In this document: positions 24,679-33,892 of the stretch, piece after piece
Position numbering within the stretch: the stretch's first letter is position 1
How the letters are laid out: each line of letters opens with the position of its first letter
NCBI GenBank assembly: GCA_900544345.1
Contig: UQUR01000006.1
Span: 1 to 64,000 of the forward strand
Direction of reading: 5' to 3'
DNA from: an uncultured Sutterella sp.
GTDB taxonomy: Bacteria > Pseudomonadota > Gammaproteobacteria > Burkholderiales > Burkholderiaceae_F
Length of the DNA stretch: 64,000 nucleotides
Notes under the pieces: model-generated
The model's input: the letters and a program-made list of their open reading frames with translations, nothing else
The model's database searches: none
What the model was told of the DNA's origin: nothing
Position numbers and translations under genes: made by a program

Positions 24679-26073
24679 TTAGCATTCGACAACACTTACA
24701 GCCAGTCCCCCGGTGCTCGTTTCTTTGTATTTGGACTGAAGATCAAGTCCTGTCTTTAACATCGTCTCAATGACTTTGTCGAGAGAGACGTAGTGGTGAC
24801 CGTCACCTAAAAGAGCTAGGCGAGCTGCATTAATAGCCTTAACAGCTGCGACTGCATTGCGTTCAATGCAGGGAATTTGGACTTGTCCTGCTACCGGGTC
24901 GCATGTCATCCCAAGGTTATGCTCCATGCCGATTTCAGCTGCATTTTCAACTTGCTCAGGCGTTGCTCCCAGTACTTGAGCCAAACCACCGGAAGCCATC
25001 GAGCAGGCAACGCCCACTTCACCCTGACAGCCAACTTCAGCACCGGAAATGGAAGCATTTTCTTTATAAAGAATGCCGATTTGGCCGGCGGTAAGTAAGA
25101 AGTCACGCACACCTTCAATATCGGCAGAGTCAATAAACTTCATGTAGTAATGAAGCACAGCAGGTATGACGCCAGCTGCCCCATTTGTAGGTGCTGTTAC
25201 TACTCGGCCTCCGCAGGCATTTTCTTCATTGGCAGCGAAAGCAAAAGCATTGACCCAATCGAGTACGGCGAGCGGATCGTTTAGAGAACGCTTACTGAAA
25301 TCAAGCTGCTCGTACATTTGTTTGGCTCGCCTGCGTACTTTCAACGGTCCGGGCATAATGCCTTCATTTTTAAGACCCCGTGCCACACAGTCTTGCATCA
25401 CGGACCACAGGTAGTCTAACTGAGCATTGATTTTCTCATCTGTTTCCCACCAAACCTTTTCATTAGCGCGCACAATCTGAGGAATCGTGAGTCCGGTTTC
25501 TCGGCACCAATGCATCAGATCGGCTGCAGAATTCACTGGATAAGGCTGGGGCTTGGTATGAAGTGTTTCTTTATCTTCGGTAACTTTATCGAAATTATCA
25601 GGATCGCTTTCAACAATAAAGCCACCCCCCACCGAATAGTAGCGGCGTGAAAGTAATACTTTGCCAGTGGCATCCTGAGCAATCACGTGCATAGAATTGG
25701 TGTGATAAATGGCTACCTTCTCGGGGCTTAAAATGATGTCTCGAGAAGGATCAAAGTCAATGACTTTACCACTCGGAAGCTTCAACTGGTGCGTCTCTTT
25801 AATGCAATGAAGTATTTTAGGTGCTGCGTCTAAGTTTACGTCGGCAGGAAGCATTCCCATAAGACCTAACTGAAAAGCTGTATCAGTGGCGTGGCCGATG
25901 CCTGTAGCGCCGAGACTGCCCATGAGATCAACCCAAATACGGGCAGTAATTTGATCCAACCCTTTTTCACAGAGCTCTTTACTAAAGCGAACGGCTGCTC
26001 GCATGGGACCCACAGTATGAGATGATGAGGGACCGATGCCGACTCGGAAAATATCAAAAACACTTACACTCAC
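24679..26073 (-). CDS. sdaA: L-serine ammonia-lyase (iron-sulfur type)
   Basis: 464 residues, the single-chain form. It deaminates L-serine to pyruvate using a [4Fe-4S] cluster. Visible are the beta-domain signature DIFRVGIGPSSSHTVGPMRAA, the alpha-domain CQGEVGVACSMASGG, and MTCDPVAGQVQIPCIERN, which hold the cluster cysteines. The enzyme is cytoplasmic and oxygen-sensitive, fitting an anaerobe. It is 14 bases downstream of the GcvT-like gene and probably in one transcript with it. There is no serine transporter next to it. Confidence 0.95.
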   Translation of the reverse strand: MSVSVFDIFRVGIGPSSSHTVGPMRAAVRFSKELCEKGLDQITARIWVDLMGSLGATGIGHATDTAFQLGLMGMLPADVNLDAAPKILHCIKETHQLKLPSGKVIDFDPSRDIILSPEKVAIYHTNSMHVIAQDATGKVLLSRRYYSVGGGFIVESDPDNFDKVTEDKETLHTKPQPYPVNSAADLMHWCRETGLTIPQIVRANEKVWWETDEKINAQLDYLWSVMQDCVARGLKNEGIMPGPLKVRRRAKQMYEQLDFSKRSLNDPLAVLDWVNAFAFAANEENACGGRVVTAPTNGAAGVIPAVLHYYMKFIDSADIEGVRDFLLTAGQIGILYKENASISGAEVGCQGEVGVACSMASGGLAQVLGATPEQVENAAEIGMEHNLGMTCDPVAGQVQIPCIERNAVAAVKAINAARLALLGDGHHYVSLDKVIETMLKTGLDLQSKYKETSTGGLAVSVVEC

Positions 26074-26087
26074 AGCACTCTCCTTGA

Positions 26088-27050
26088 TTAACGGATGACT
26101 TCAACCCGGTAAGCCGATTCTTCACCTTCATTGAGCCATAAAAGTGATTGAGGATCAATATGTTGGGGCACAAAAGCGCAGGCAATGAGTTTCTCACCTA
26201 AAAGACCGATAAATTGCGTTTGAGCAATCGGATTGGCATCAGCGCTTAAAAGCGTCACCATCTTAGGATCTTCAAACCATTGTAGAGCGTTATCCTGATG
26301 AGAACTCACCACTACGGCTTTTTTGTGTTCGCTAGCTTTCAGACGAGCTTCTGTTAAAGCTCGACCGATAAACATACGGGCAGGATCAGAAAAATCGATA
26401 AACTCAGCACCGTTTACGTCTGATGGCATTAAGTCTTTGACTTCCCAGGCAAAGGCCAAGGGGTGAGCTGAGGCATAAATTAGTGTCATTGCAGACAAAT
26501 CATCCAGGAGTGTGATTCCAGGATGAGTGAAATTCGAGAAGGCGTCTTGTTCACCTTGAAGAAGAGTCAGCTTGCCCACTCGCATCGCAAGCACATTACC
26601 CTTGCCGGTCTTAATTGTTTGAACTTTATCGTCAGCGATCATCCCGTGGGGCGAATTTGTCTCATCGGCAAACAACAGAGCGCTTGAAACCCTAAGAGTT
26701 GTAAAGTCTTCATCAAAGGCTTTAGCCACTTGATGCATCCAGGCAAGTGTATCGAGTGATTGAAAAACCACACGGTAGTGATCGTCTGAATCGGGCAAAT
26801 GCGCAACCCATACAAAGTCTGTGATTAAACCTAAAGCGTTCAGGATAAAGCTTTGGCTCACTTCACCCCTGTGAATATTTTTCACATCAACCGTTAAGAG
26901 CCTGCGCAGAAAAGCTACACCCTGAGCATCGTTGACTTCTACGGTGTAATAAAGAGAGTTGAGACCTTCGGGATCATTTGGGCAAATGTAAAGGCCCATG
27001 CCGCCTTGAGCATCAAGGGCGGTTTGACCGCTAAATTTTATATCAGACAT
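26088..27050 (-). CDS. GcvT-fold (aminomethyltransferase-like) protein
   Basis: 320 residues, shorter than true GcvT (about 360). The N-terminal third matches the GcvT/YgfZ folate-binding fold: a SLYYTVEVNDAQGVAFLRRLLTVDVKNI segment followed by QSFILNALGLITDFVWVAHL. The rest diverges strongly, and the C-terminal domain (IALTEAR..KLIACAFVPQHI region) is only loosely GcvT-like. Neither gcvH nor gcvP is near, so it is probably not the glycine cleavage T-protein itself. It directly precedes sdaA by 14 bases, hinting at a role in serine/one-carbon metabolism or in maturing the serine dehydratase Fe-S cluster, as YgfZ does for other enzymes. That is inference. Confidence 0.55.
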   Translation of the reverse strand: MSDIKFSGQTALDAQGGMGLYICPNDPEGLNSLYYTVEVNDAQGVAFLRRLLTVDVKNIHRGEVSQSFILNALGLITDFVWVAHLPDSDDHYRVVFQSLDTLAWMHQVAKAFDEDFTTLRVSSALLFADETNSPHGMIADDKVQTIKTGKGNVLAMRVGKLTLLQGEQDAFSNFTHPGITLLDDLSAMTLIYASAHPLAFAWEVKDLMPSDVNGAEFIDFSDPARMFIGRALTEARLKASEHKKAVVVSSHQDNALQWFEDPKMVTLLSADANPIAQTQFIGLLGEKLIACAFVPQHIDPQSLLWLNEGEESAYRVEVIR

Positions 27051-27208
27051 GGTGTTCTCGAGTCACTCGTTAGGCAAAATAGACGGACGACATTTTAACA
27101 AATGCTATATGCATTCTGAACCATTAAACAGGCGAAAAAATCTTTTAATTCGATAAATTCAGTATGATTAGTCCGTCAATAAAAGTAACGAGATTTAATA
27201 GCATTTTT

Positions 27209-28672
27209 ATGATAAACGAAGAACTTTTCATTCATTGTTCTGCTCAGGAAACACGTGTTGCAGTAATGGTCAATGGCATATTGGAAGATCTGCATATTGA
27301 AAGGCGTGCGCAGCGAGGTTTGGTTGGCAATGTTTATAAAGGCAAAGTCATGCGAGTCCTGCCCGGCATGCAGTCTGCCTTTATTGATATCGGGTTGGAG
27401 CGCACAGCTTTTTTGCACGTGCACGATATTTTCACAGCACGTCAGGACGACGGCTCATTTAAACCGATTGAATATCTCCTTCACGAAGGTGAGTCGGTTA
27501 TTGTCCAGGTCTCAAAAGATCCGATCGGCACCAAGGGAGCAAGACTTACCACCACCATATCTCTGGCTGGCCACAAGTTGGTGTATTTGCCTAAAGAGTC
27601 TCATATTGGTGTTTCTCAGCGTATTGAAAATGAACAAGAACGAGAACGTTTAAAGGCTTTAATTACTGAGGTGCGCCCCGCAACAGAAAAAGGCGGCTAC
27701 ATCGTTAGAACTTGCGCCGAAGGGGCAACCAGTGAGGACTTCTTAACCGATATGGAGTATTTAGCGCGTTTGTGGAAACAGATTGCTTCTAAAATCTCCG
27801 TCTCCCCTGCTCCAAGCATTCTCTATCAGGATTTATACCTTGAAGAAAGAGCACTTCGGGACATGGTGAACGAAAATACGACTCGGGTACTCGTTGACGC
27901 CTGGGATGACAATATCGATAAATTAAAAATTTTCGCTCGTGATTTTGTTCCTACAGTTGCCGATAAACTTGAAATGTATACGGGCGACATTCCCCTTTTC
28001 GAACAATATGGCATTGAAGGCGAAATTGAAAAAGCGCTAGCTAGGCGTGTGGATTTGAAGTCGGGCGGCTACCTCATATTTGATCAAAATGAGGCAATGT
28101 CGACGATTGATGTCAATACCGGGGCCTATGTCGGCAAGAGAGACTTTGGTGACACAGTCTTTAAAACCAATCTAGAAGCGGCCCGAGTGATCGCCCGTCA
28201 ACTGAGATTGAGAAACTTGGGCGGGATTATCATTATCGACTTTATTGATATGGAAAAAGACTCCCACCGAGCGGCTGTACTGGCTGAACTACAAAAAGCA
28301 GTTTCAACCGACCGGGTTCATATCACCATGAGTAACTTTACGGAATTGGGTCTCATTGAGATGACCCGAAAACGTACTCGAGACTCTTTAGGCCATATTC
28401 TGTGCGAGCCCTGTCCGCTATGCGGAGGTCGAGGAGAAATCAAAACGGCTCGCACCGTGTGCTATGAGATTCTGAGGGAAGTCTTGCGTGAATGGCGTCA
28501 GTATCCCGGCATTACTGCTTTTTCTATCATTGCAAGCCAAACGGTAATTGATCTTTTCTTAGAAGATGAAGCTAATGCACTTGACTTGCTTCAGGACTTT
28601 ATCAATTGCCCTGTTACGCTGCAGGTGGAAAGCTGTTACGGACCGGAGCAATACGATATTACATTCAATTAA
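27209..28672 (+). CDS. rng: Ribonuclease G
   Basis: 487 residues from the ATG at 27209, where alignment with the family start (INEELFIHCSAQETRVAV) suggests it begins; the frame is open to 27164, and neither start has a good ribosome binding site. The S1-like domain (GNVYKGKVMRVLPGMQSAFIDIGLERTAFLHV), the catalytic DNase-I-like domain (TIDVNTGAYVG, GIIIIDFIDM with metal-binding Asp residues) and the zinc-link CPLCGGRG are all present. RNase G cuts single-stranded RNA 5' ends, including the 16S rRNA precursor. The gene is monocistronic, divergent from the GcvT-like gene. Confidence 0.93.
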   Translation: MINEELFIHCSAQETRVAVMVNGILEDLHIERRAQRGLVGNVYKGKVMRVLPGMQSAFIDIGLERTAFLHVHDIFTARQDDGSFKPIEYLLHEGESVIVQVSKDPIGTKGARLTTTISLAGHKLVYLPKESHIGVSQRIENEQERERLKALITEVRPATEKGGYIVRTCAEGATSEDFLTDMEYLARLWKQIASKISVSPAPSILYQDLYLEERALRDMVNENTTRVLVDAWDDNIDKLKIFARDFVPTVADKLEMYTGDIPLFEQYGIEGEIEKALARRVDLKSGGYLIFDQNEAMSTIDVNTGAYVGKRDFGDTVFKTNLEAARVIARQLRLRNLGGIIIIDFIDMEKDSHRAAVLAELQKAVSTDRVHITMSNFTELGLIEMTRKRTRDSLGHILCEPCPLCGGRGEIKTARTVCYEILREVLREWRQYPGITAFSIIASQTVIDLFLEDEANALDLLQDFINCPVTLQVESCYGPEQYDITFN

Positions 28673-28711
28673 AAAATGGGCCGAACATTCGGCCCAAATT
28701 AATATCTTTTT
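28671..28711. terminator. Shared terminator between rng and the sensor kinase gene
   Basis: Stem TGGGCCGAA / TTCGGCCCA (28677-28696), preceded by A6 and followed by a T-rich stretch, so it can act in both directions between convergent genes. Confidence 0.8.
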
Positions 28712-30605
28712 AGTTTCCCTCATTAGCCATTGCGTGCAATTTTGGTAGCTCAATGGTTACGATGACACCACGACCTGGGTTGGGTTCAGCCCATACTCGT
28801 CCGGCATGGCGCTCGGCAAGCGAGCTGACAATCGAAAGACCCAAACCCAATCCGTGCGCTTTTGTGGATTCCAGCTTTTGGAAAAACTGTTCGGTAATCG
28901 AGTCGTCGACGAGTTTTGCATTGTCAATAACCCGAATCCACCAAGTCTCATTGTGGTCTTCAATGCGGATACGGATGAGATCTTCGCTTTCATCGCGCAT
29001 CGCTGGATGAATTTCAGTAAAGGCGTCGGCAGAATTTTTAAGTAAATTTAAAAGTGCCAACTCAATTTCCCAATCATCTGCCTCTACCACTGCCTCTTTG
29101 ACTCCTTCGACAACGACGGGCACTGTTGTGCGACCGGATTTCTCAAAGGTTGCTACAGTCTTAGCCACAATATCTCTTAAGTCATGTTCCTCGCGCTTGA
29201 CCTCATGGGGCTTGGCGTAGCTTCTGACGTGATCGACGATATCGTTTGCACGGTCGGTGTGATACTCAATTTCTTTGAGAATCTTCACGATCGTTGCTTT
29301 GTCAGCAGTTCCCTTCTCAATTCTTCTCAAAAGACCTCTGGAATAGTTACTCACGGTCGCTAGAGGCTGCTTTAATTCGTGGGCAATCATGCTCGACATT
29401 TGACCCACAATGCCTGTTCTTTCAAGCCTTGAGATATATTCATTTGTTTGTTCCTGTTGCTTTGAAATCCGGTCTTTTTCAGCCAGAGCCTTCTTCAAAG
29501 CCTTGGTTCGGGATGCCACTTCCACAGAAATGATGAGGTTATAGAAAAAGCCCGCAACAATTAAGAAAATCGCAGTAATAAAAATTGTGCGGTTTTCACT
29601 GAGTGTGCGGTAGATAGCAGAGTACGTAACATTGTTATAGGGACCAATCCTTAAGTGATACATTAAGTCATAGAGTCCACGCATATTCTCAGGCATGCTC
29701 CAGGTTGCCCCGTAAGGCAGTTTTATACCTAAAAGAGAATTTGTCATCTCCAGAATATAGTTACTGTCCACACCGTTTCGATAAGAAACCATCATGCTCG
29801 GGTAAGCTTCGGTAGAGTGTTGGCAGGCAAGCTCCGTGACGGGTTGAGGATTAATTACTCGAAAGTCACTTAAATGGGCTTGATTGCGAATCATAATCTG
29901 TTCGATATAGCAGGCTGGGACAATGCCCACATCAGCGTGACCTGTTTTAACTGCGTTTAAAACGTCCAAAGGATCTCTGTCAGAGCTAAAAACGGTGTTT
30001 TTAAATGCTGCTTGCCAGGAAAGATTCATTTGTACAAAAGGTTCCTTGGCAATCGTGTAACCACTAAAGGAGTCGTTACTGACAGCTGCTACACGATAGG
30101 CGCCTGTTGCAATATCGGTTAGTGTGTAAATTTTTTCGTTATCGTTGCTCACGACAATGGTAGAAGCAGCTGAATAGCTGGGAGACCTTGCCTGGGCACG
30201 CCATAATGTGGCAATGGCTTTGACTTTTTCTTCAAACGCTAAATCAGCATAAAAATCTGCATCGCTAATGACAAAGTCAATTTCTCCTTCCGTGACCATT
30301 GAAGATATAGTCTCTCGGTCGAGGAACTTTAAAACTAAAAATTTATTAGAACGGCGCACGGTTTTATCAATTGCATCAATTGTTGGCTTAAAGTATGTGC
30401 GCTGCATGTAGGGATCAATTTGTGTGTCAATAGCCACAACTACCTGATTGGAATTGATCCGAGAGCCGTCAATAAACTGCTTGACGGGACTTGTAAGAGT
30501 CTGCCTTAAAATGGAATTGTGATCTCCCATGATGAGAGATTCCACACCCATGGCAGAAAATAGTACGACCATAATGGCCACGCAGGTAATAAAAAAACGC
30601 CGCAT
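28710..30605 (-). CDS. Sensor histidine kinase with periplasmic phosphonate-binding-like domain (TtrS-like)
   Basis: 631 residues. A signal-anchor (1-25), a periplasmic PhnD/TtrS-like binding domain (about 50-330), a membrane helix (338-360), a coiled coil (about 365-397), then HisKA with His409 (MIAHELKQPLATVSNYSRGL) and an ATPase domain with N-box ELALLNLLKNSADAF. The HELKQPL H-box is typical of the TtrS/FixL-like group. The G1 box is odd: VIDNAKLVDD lacks the usual DxGxG glycines, while GLGLGLSIV (G2) is intact. No response regulator gene is adjacent. In TtrS the ligand is tetrathionate; here it is unknown. Confidence 0.85.
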   Translation of the reverse strand: MRRFFITCVAIMVVLFSAMGVESLIMGDHNSILRQTLTSPVKQFIDGSRINSNQVVVAIDTQIDPYMQRTYFKPTIDAIDKTVRRSNKFLVLKFLDRETISSMVTEGEIDFVISDADFYADLAFEEKVKAIATLWRAQARSPSYSAASTIVVSNDNEKIYTLTDIATGAYRVAAVSNDSFSGYTIAKEPFVQMNLSWQAAFKNTVFSSDRDPLDVLNAVKTGHADVGIVPACYIEQIMIRNQAHLSDFRVINPQPVTELACQHSTEAYPSMMVSYRNGVDSNYILEMTNSLLGIKLPYGATWSMPENMRGLYDLMYHLRIGPYNNVTYSAIYRTLSENRTIFITAIFLIVAGFFYNLIISVEVASRTKALKKALAEKDRISKQQEQTNEYISRLERTGIVGQMSSMIAHELKQPLATVSNYSRGLLRRIEKGTADKATIVKILKEIEYHTDRANDIVDHVRSYAKPHEVKREEHDLRDIVAKTVATFEKSGRTTVPVVVEGVKEAVVEADDWEIELALLNLLKNSADAFTEIHPAMRDESEDLIRIRIEDHNETWWIRVIDNAKLVDDSITEQFFQKLESTKAHGLGLGLSIVSSLAERHAGRVWAEPNPGRGVIVTIELPKLHAMANEGN

Positions 30606-30688
30606 AAGTTGAATTGGAAAAAAGATTTTTCACAATATTAATCTAAAACTTTAAAATATTAGCCTAAATTCAACATAACTACTCAATC

Positions 30689-32188
30689 ATGGCGATTCTT
30701 TTCCTCGAGACACTTCCCGAAACAATTTCCACTAAAACGATGTTGGTTGAAGTCTTTGAACCGCAGTTTGCGCTTAAGGCTTTAAAAAAAGAGCGTTGCG
30801 TTAATATGGGTGATTTGGTTAAAACCATAAAAAAGGGAACCCTTTCAAACATCATTGAAGATGAAAATGATAAAAGTGCTTTGATTGCATGGTTGGGACT
30901 CAAAGGTTTAATTAGAAATAGACAAAGCAAAAAAGCTAAAGCTATTCAGTATGAAAAACCTTTCTACCCTCCCAATCCTCGTATTAAACCGCTTGAACGC
31001 ATCAAACTAGATTTGGGACTAGATGGCAGAACGGGATCGAACCGCGGAAATGACAAATTAAAAAATTTGGAAGCTACAGATGATCTATCAGCCGTTAAAG
31101 CATGGATTGCAGCTCGCGCGGGCAACATTAACACACAGGGCGTTTATCGCAAGGAAGCAGAGCGCTTTTTACTTTGGTGCACGGTAGAAAAAGAAATAGC
31201 CATGAGTTCGGTGGGCGTATCTGAAGCGTCAGACTATCTAAGATGGCTTGAAGAATTAGGTCGGCTTGATGACTCAGACTGGGCTCGCCGCTGGAAGTAT
31301 CCTCAACATGACTGGATAGGAGAAAAGAACACTCCAAGAACGAGCGAAAACTGGCGACCTTTTAATTCTGCGCTCTCACATACTTCGCGCAAAATGGCCT
31401 TGACCGTGGTGCGGCAGCTATTTAATTTTTTGCATAAGACGGGCTACATTGTATTTAATCCATTCGATCAGATTTCTACGAAAGTGCCTTATCTTGAAGG
31501 TGAAGGTGCTCCAAAGGCTTTTGCTGACCGCTCCTTTACCGAAATGCAATGGAACACAATCTATGAGTACTTTGAGTCCCAGGAAGATGACGAGCGCCAT
31601 GCCCGCATGGCGGTTATTTTAATGTTGGGAAAGGGCCTTGGGCTTCGCGCAAGTGAAATGCTTCAGGCTAGAGCCAGCTGGATTGTCCAAAGAAGAATTG
31701 ACAATGATGCTATTACCGTTATTGAAGTCGTTGGCAAGGGTGATAAAGTCAGACGTCTTCCTCTTCAGGATGAGCAGTTGGCGTTAATTAACCATTATTT
31801 TTCTTTTAGAGGTTTGCCGCATTTAGGTTTAGTGGATTCCGATGCCCCCCTTCTTGCCTCACTGGGCAGAGGGCGCAAAACTGGTTTAAAAATTGGTCAG
31901 GCTAAGAGAACCGCTTTAAGTCGCTCTGGACTTTATCGAACCTTGGAAGAGTTTTTAGAAGCGGTCGCAAGCCACGTTGAATCTGAACATCCGCTGGATG
32001 CCGCAAAATTTAGAGCGAGCTCGACACACTGGCTAAGGCACACTTTTGCAACGACAGCACTCAAGCAGATGCCGGTAAATGTCGTACAAAATGCGATGGG
32101 ACACGCAAGTGTCGGCACAACGAGCCGCTATCTCACGCCAGAAGAAAGCGAAGTGGCTAAAGCCATGCGCAAACTCAAAGCTTTTTAG
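30689..32188 (+). CDS. Tyrosine recombinase/phage integrase family protein
   Basis: 499 residues. The catalytic set is complete: Arg320 (GLGLRASEM), Lys353 (GKGDKVRRLP), His447 and Arg450 (THWLRHTFA), His472 (MGHAS) and Tyr481 (TSRYLT). A SAM-like core-binding domain lies at about 135-255. The N-terminal 80 residues (FEPQFALKALKKERCVNMGDLVKTI) resemble the DUF3701 domain common in Burkholderiales integrases. There are no phage genes, direct repeats or cargo nearby, and it is convergent with holB with a single base between the stops. It may be a resident, domesticated recombinase; its target site is unknown. Confidence 0.88.
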   Translation: MAILFLETLPETISTKTMLVEVFEPQFALKALKKERCVNMGDLVKTIKKGTLSNIIEDENDKSALIAWLGLKGLIRNRQSKKAKAIQYEKPFYPPNPRIKPLERIKLDLGLDGRTGSNRGNDKLKNLEATDDLSAVKAWIAARAGNINTQGVYRKEAERFLLWCTVEKEIAMSSVGVSEASDYLRWLEELGRLDDSDWARRWKYPQHDWIGEKNTPRTSENWRPFNSALSHTSRKMALTVVRQLFNFLHKTGYIVFNPFDQISTKVPYLEGEGAPKAFADRSFTEMQWNTIYEYFESQEDDERHARMAVILMLGKGLGLRASEMLQARASWIVQRRIDNDAITVIEVVGKGDKVRRLPLQDEQLALINHYFSFRGLPHLGLVDSDAPLLASLGRGRKTGLKIGQAKRTALSRSGLYRTLEEFLEAVASHVESEHPLDAAKFRASSTHWLRHTFATTALKQMPVNVVQNAMGHASVGTTSRYLTPEESEVAKAMRKLKAF

Positions 32189-32189
32189 C

Positions 32190-33290
32190 TTATTCAAAAT
32201 TCTGATTGGCCATGGTTTTGCGATAACGCAAAATAGCCTGCTCAATGATCAGCTGGGCATTCAAGGGATGCGTCATCACGCGTTTCATAGCCTTTAAAGA
32301 ATCGTTGTATTTAAAGAGTTTTTCACTGTCAACATTTGTGACCAGACGTTTAAGCTGGGGCGTAAAGGCAGGAAAATAATGAGGATTAAGTCCTGCTTTT
32401 ACAGCTAAAAGATCGTAGCTCCAACGCTCAAGTACAGGTAATACAGCCGAGACCGGCAATGCCGTACGACCCTCTTTGACAGCAAGATGGCTGAGATCAA
32501 TATCAGGCCCTTGTGTGAGTGTCTTTAAAAGAGCAAGTCTTACTGCCGGAGCTATCGAGGTGAGCGTCAAGAGTTGCTCACGGGTTTTAGCATCAATTTC
32601 ATCGTTATTGCGTATCGCTTGTTCATCGGTCACAAGGCAAGGCCTTTCTGCTGCTCGAGCCAGAGCTTCTTCAGCACCATCAATTCCTTGGGCTTTTAAC
32701 CACTCTAGAGCCTCTTTGTGGCTCGGAGCCTTGGCTCTCAAGAGTCTGCATCGAGAGCGAATTGTTGGCAGTACTCGGTCAATATCGTCGGCTACTAACA
32801 AAAAAGTAGTTTTTTCGGGTGGCTCTTCAAGACTTTTTAAAAAAGTTGCAGCAGCATCAGGTCGTATGGCATCGGCCGGATACACCACGACAATACGACA
32901 GCCGCCCTCAATGTGGGGAGCAAGATTTAAAAAGTCTGTGAGCTGTCTGGGCTGGTGAATTAAAATCTCACGATAAATTTTTCGGTCTTTTGTAGCGTTG
33001 GAAGGCGGCTCAAAAGGAATGCCACGAGGAATGGATTCTGCTTCGCTCACCACATAACGCAAGTCGGGATGAGTATAAGCTTGAGCCATTTTGCAGCCTT
33101 TACACTGCCCGCATGGTGTACCGTCAACTTTGGGGTGCTCACAAAAAAGACTTTTGGCATAAGCAATTACAAGGTCAATCGTACCAATGCTGCGAGGTCC
33201 GTAAATTAAAAGACCGTTTGGAAGGTTGGCTTTGAAGCTAATGAGTTCTCGAGCAAGCTCTTCTTGCCAGGGGTAGATTGCTAAGCCCAT
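32190..33290 (-). CDS. holB: DNA polymerase III delta' subunit
   Basis: 366 residues. It is part of the clamp loader that places the beta clamp on DNA. Visible are the start YPWQEELARELIS, LLIYGPRSIGTIDL at the Walker A position (without the GK, as usual in delta'), a four-Cys zinc site (CEHP...CGQCKGC), and PPEKTTFLLVADDIDRVLPTIRSRC, the 'sensor 1 / SRC' region of the family. It overlaps the tmk gene upstream by 10 bases, in the operon mltG-tmk-holB. Confidence 0.92.
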   Translation of the reverse strand: MGLAIYPWQEELARELISFKANLPNGLLIYGPRSIGTIDLVIAYAKSLFCEHPKVDGTPCGQCKGCKMAQAYTHPDLRYVVSEAESIPRGIPFEPPSNATKDRKIYREILIHQPRQLTDFLNLAPHIEGGCRIVVVYPADAIRPDAAATFLKSLEEPPEKTTFLLVADDIDRVLPTIRSRCRLLRAKAPSHKEALEWLKAQGIDGAEEALARAAERPCLVTDEQAIRNNDEIDAKTREQLLTLTSIAPAVRLALLKTLTQGPDIDLSHLAVKEGRTALPVSAVLPVLERWSYDLLAVKAGLNPHYFPAFTPQLKRLVTNVDSEKLFKYNDSLKAMKRVMTHPLNAQLIIEQAILRYRKTMANQNFE

Positions 33291-33889
33291 GTTGAAAACT
33301 CCTTGCGAAGAATTTCGCTGACGCTTTCTTTGTTCTGCATACTGTTGACAATGAGAAAACGTTCCGGAGACTCTTTTGCTCGGGTAAGATAAGCATTTCT
33401 GACACGCGTGAAAAAGTCGAGACTTTCTTTTTCGAATCGATCCATTGAGCGCGCTTGAGCCACGCGTTGGGCCGCCACTTTCGGATCAATATCAAATAAA
33501 ACTGTACGATCGGGCTGCAAATCACCTTGTGTCCAGCGCTCTAATTCTTCAACTTTGTGGGCAGGAAAACCTCTGCCGCCTACCTGATAAGCATAGGTCG
33601 CATCGGTAAATCGGTCACTCAATACCCAGGCCCCTCTGTTTAATGCAGGTTTAATAACTTGGGCGATGTGTTCAGCACGGGAAGCAAAAAATAAAAGCGT
33701 TTCTGTTGCAGGATCCATTGAGACACTTAAAAGCTCTTTTCGGATCACTTCTCCTAAAGGGGTGCCCCCTGGCTCTCGCGTGCGGATCACTTCTAATCCG
33801 CGCGCTTTAAGCGTTGTCTCAATCACATCAATTTGAGTGCTTTTGCCGGCTCCGTCAATTCCTTCAAAAGTAATAAAACGGCCTCGCAT
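33281..33889 (-). CDS. tmk: Thymidylate kinase
   Basis: 202 residues, normal length. It phosphorylates dTMP to dTDP. The P-loop FEGIDGAGKST, the DR(E/Y) region TREPGGTPLGE, and the LSDRFTDATYAYQ and DLQPDRTVLFDIDP segments are intact. It starts four bases after mltG and overlaps holB downstream, a compact operon seen in many Betaproteobacteria and Gammaproteobacteria. Confidence 0.95.
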   Translation of the reverse strand: MRGRFITFEGIDGAGKSTQIDVIETTLKARGLEVIRTREPGGTPLGEVIRKELLSVSMDPATETLLFFASRAEHIAQVIKPALNRGAWVLSDRFTDATYAYQVGGRGFPAHKVEELERWTQGDLQPDRTVLFDIDPKVAAQRVAQARSMDRFEKESLDFFTRVRNAYLTRAKESPERFLIVNSMQNKESVSEILRKEFSTWA

Positions 33890-33892
33890 AAT

